A DNA stretch of 45,407 nt from Paramecium sonneborni (taxonomy: Eukaryota; Ciliophora; Oligohymenophorea; Peniculida; Parameciidae): NCBI GenBank assembly GCA_905182985.1, contig CAJJDN010000133.1, positions 79,133 to 124,539 on the forward strand, given 5' to 3'. Shown here piece after piece: positions 44,557 to 45,407 of this stretch. Numbering within the stretch: position 1 is the first letter of the stretch; the number at the start of each line of letters is the position of its first letter. The notes beneath the pieces are model-generated. The model was given only the letters and a program-made list of their open reading frames with translations. It was not told the origin of the DNA and searched no databases. Both the position numbers and the translations under genes were made by a program.

Positions 44557-45205
44557 ATGTTTGAGAAAGAAATCGTGATTGATGGCAAGGGCCATTTGTT
44601 AGGTAGATTGGCTTCTTATATTGCCAAGGAGTTGTAAAGAGGCTAAAGGATTGTTGTAGTCAGAACTGAATTGATTTAACAATCAGGTATAAAAATGTTA
44701 CTATAGCAGGTTCCCTATTCAGAAATAGAGTCATCTTTGAAGAATATCTTAATAAAAGAATGGCATTCAATCCAAGAAGAGGATACAAACATTATAGAAC
44801 TCCATCACGATGTTTTTGGAAAGTAGTCAGAGGAATGCTTCAATATAAATCAAAAAGAGGAGCAGCTGCTTTAGAAAGATTAAAGGTCTTTGAAGGTGTA
44901 CCACCTCCATATGATACAAGAAAGAGATAAGTTGTTTCAGATGCTCTCAAATTGATTAGACTCAAGAATCATAGACCTTTCTGTTCATTAGGAGATTTAT
45001 GTGCCTCAGTTGGATGGAATTCATAAACTATTGTTAACAGACTTGAAGAAAAAAGAAAGCAAAGGTATCGTGCATTTTTAACACTTCAATTAGAGGTGCT
45101 GCCTATTACAAGAGAAAGATTACCAGAGAAAATCTTAGAAGAAAGGCCATCGGAGCTAAAGAACTTTCTACAATCAATTCAGAGTTAGAGAAGTTAGGCT
45201 ATTGA
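44557..45205 (+). CDS. RPL13A: 60S ribosomal protein L13a (uL13)
   Basis: Three exons (introns 44687-44706, only 20 nt, and 45065-45093) give 199 residues; animal L13a has about 203. Conserved sequence: IVIDGKGHLLGRLASYIAKE, RIVVVRTELI, GSLFRNRVIFEEYLNKRMAF, NPRRGYKHYRTPSRCFWKVV, RGMLQYKSKRGAAALERLKV, FEGVPPPYDTRKRQVV and FCSLGDLCASVGWNSQTIVN. The protein is part of the large ribosomal subunit. Codon choice is richer in G/C than in neighbours, as usual for highly expressed ribosomal genes. Confidence 0.97.
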
Positions 45206-45407
45206 AATAATATAATAAAATCATGTACATTTAATCTTTATTATGTTAAAAATTGTTTATTCTCTTCAAATTTCATATTAATGACATTTAATACATAAAA
45301 TATGTTATAAAATATTACTTTTCTTATCAATATTATTAACTAATATTCTATATTATACATAGTTGTAAATCAATAAGAATGGTCATAAGCATAATTGCTA
45401 AATAGTA
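45206..45407. other. 3' flank of uL13, AT-rich
   Basis: About 200 bases to the window end with no coding frame. It should contain the 3' UTR and polyadenylation region of uL13. Confidence 0.5.

Noticed and set aside
1..45407. Retained internal eliminated sequences (micronuclear DNA)
   Set aside because: Intact genes are broken only by micro-introns, and no TA-bounded insertion with the expected end consensus interrupts a clear exon, so the window looks macronuclear.
1..45407. CRISPR arrays, insertion sequences, operons or tRNA/rRNA genes
   Set aside because: No direct-repeat arrays, transposase motifs, terminal inverted repeats or tRNA-like cloverleaf boxes were found on reading both strands; a tRNAscan run would be the decisive check for tRNAs.

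Overview
The window reads as macronuclear DNA of a Paramecium-type ciliate (order-level call firm, species not assigned). Three things in the sequence say so. First, TAA and TAG occur throughout conserved frames where glutamine is expected and only TGA ends genes; for example the NSA2 and ribosomal protein uL13 genes are only readable this way. Second, coding regions are cut by about 60 tiny introns, nearly all 20-31 nt, starting GT(A) and ending mostly in TAG. Third, the DNA is very AT-rich and gene-dense, with intergenic gaps often below 100 bp. Standard-code reading gives only fragments, so every gene below was assembled by hand with TGA as the sole stop and with micro-introns removed. Intact models were checked for a length divisible by three after intron removal.

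Layout. 1-6.1 kb: a decayed protein kinase, a secreted surface-protein gene (minus), a decayed Rab-like gene and its intact neighbour. 6.2-11.1 kb: a tail-anchored protein, a four-helix Cys-rich membrane protein, an interrupted gene and a ciliate-type unknown. 11.1-16.7 kb: a kinase with five EF-hands, a decayed gene, a cold-shock-domain protein and another interrupted gene. 16.9-18.9 kb: a shortened branching-enzyme homolog that has lost its catalytic residues, and a small acidic/basic protein. 20.3-29.1 kb: an unknown, a coiled-coil protein, the PP2A scaffold subunit, an SPFH-domain membrane protein, an SCP/FCP1-type phosphatase, a two-helix membrane protein and a possible syntaxin-like protein. 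29.5-33.6 kb: a tiny membrane protein, a methyltransferase pseudogene, NSA2, the ciliary protein DRC4 and decayed sequence. 35.1-45.4 kb: a potassium channel, cathepsin C, CutC (apparently starting at ACG), two coiled-coil proteins, an STPGR ciliary protein, an AGC-type kinase and ribosomal protein uL13.

Functionally this is an ordinary mixed eukaryotic neighbourhood. There is no operon and no mobile element, CRISPR array or defence island that I can see. Several genes fit ciliary motility and Ca/cAMP/K signalling (EF-hand kinase, DRC4, STPGR protein, cyclic-nucleotide-type K channel, AGC kinase, PP2A scaffold), but linkage does not imply co-regulation. The unusual side of the window is decay: about ten loci retain long coding stretches broken by TGA codons or frameshifts, as expected of duplicate genes being lost after whole-genome duplication. 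The points most worth checking are the dead branching enzyme, the CutC gene without an ATG, and two genes interrupted by a single in-frame TGA.
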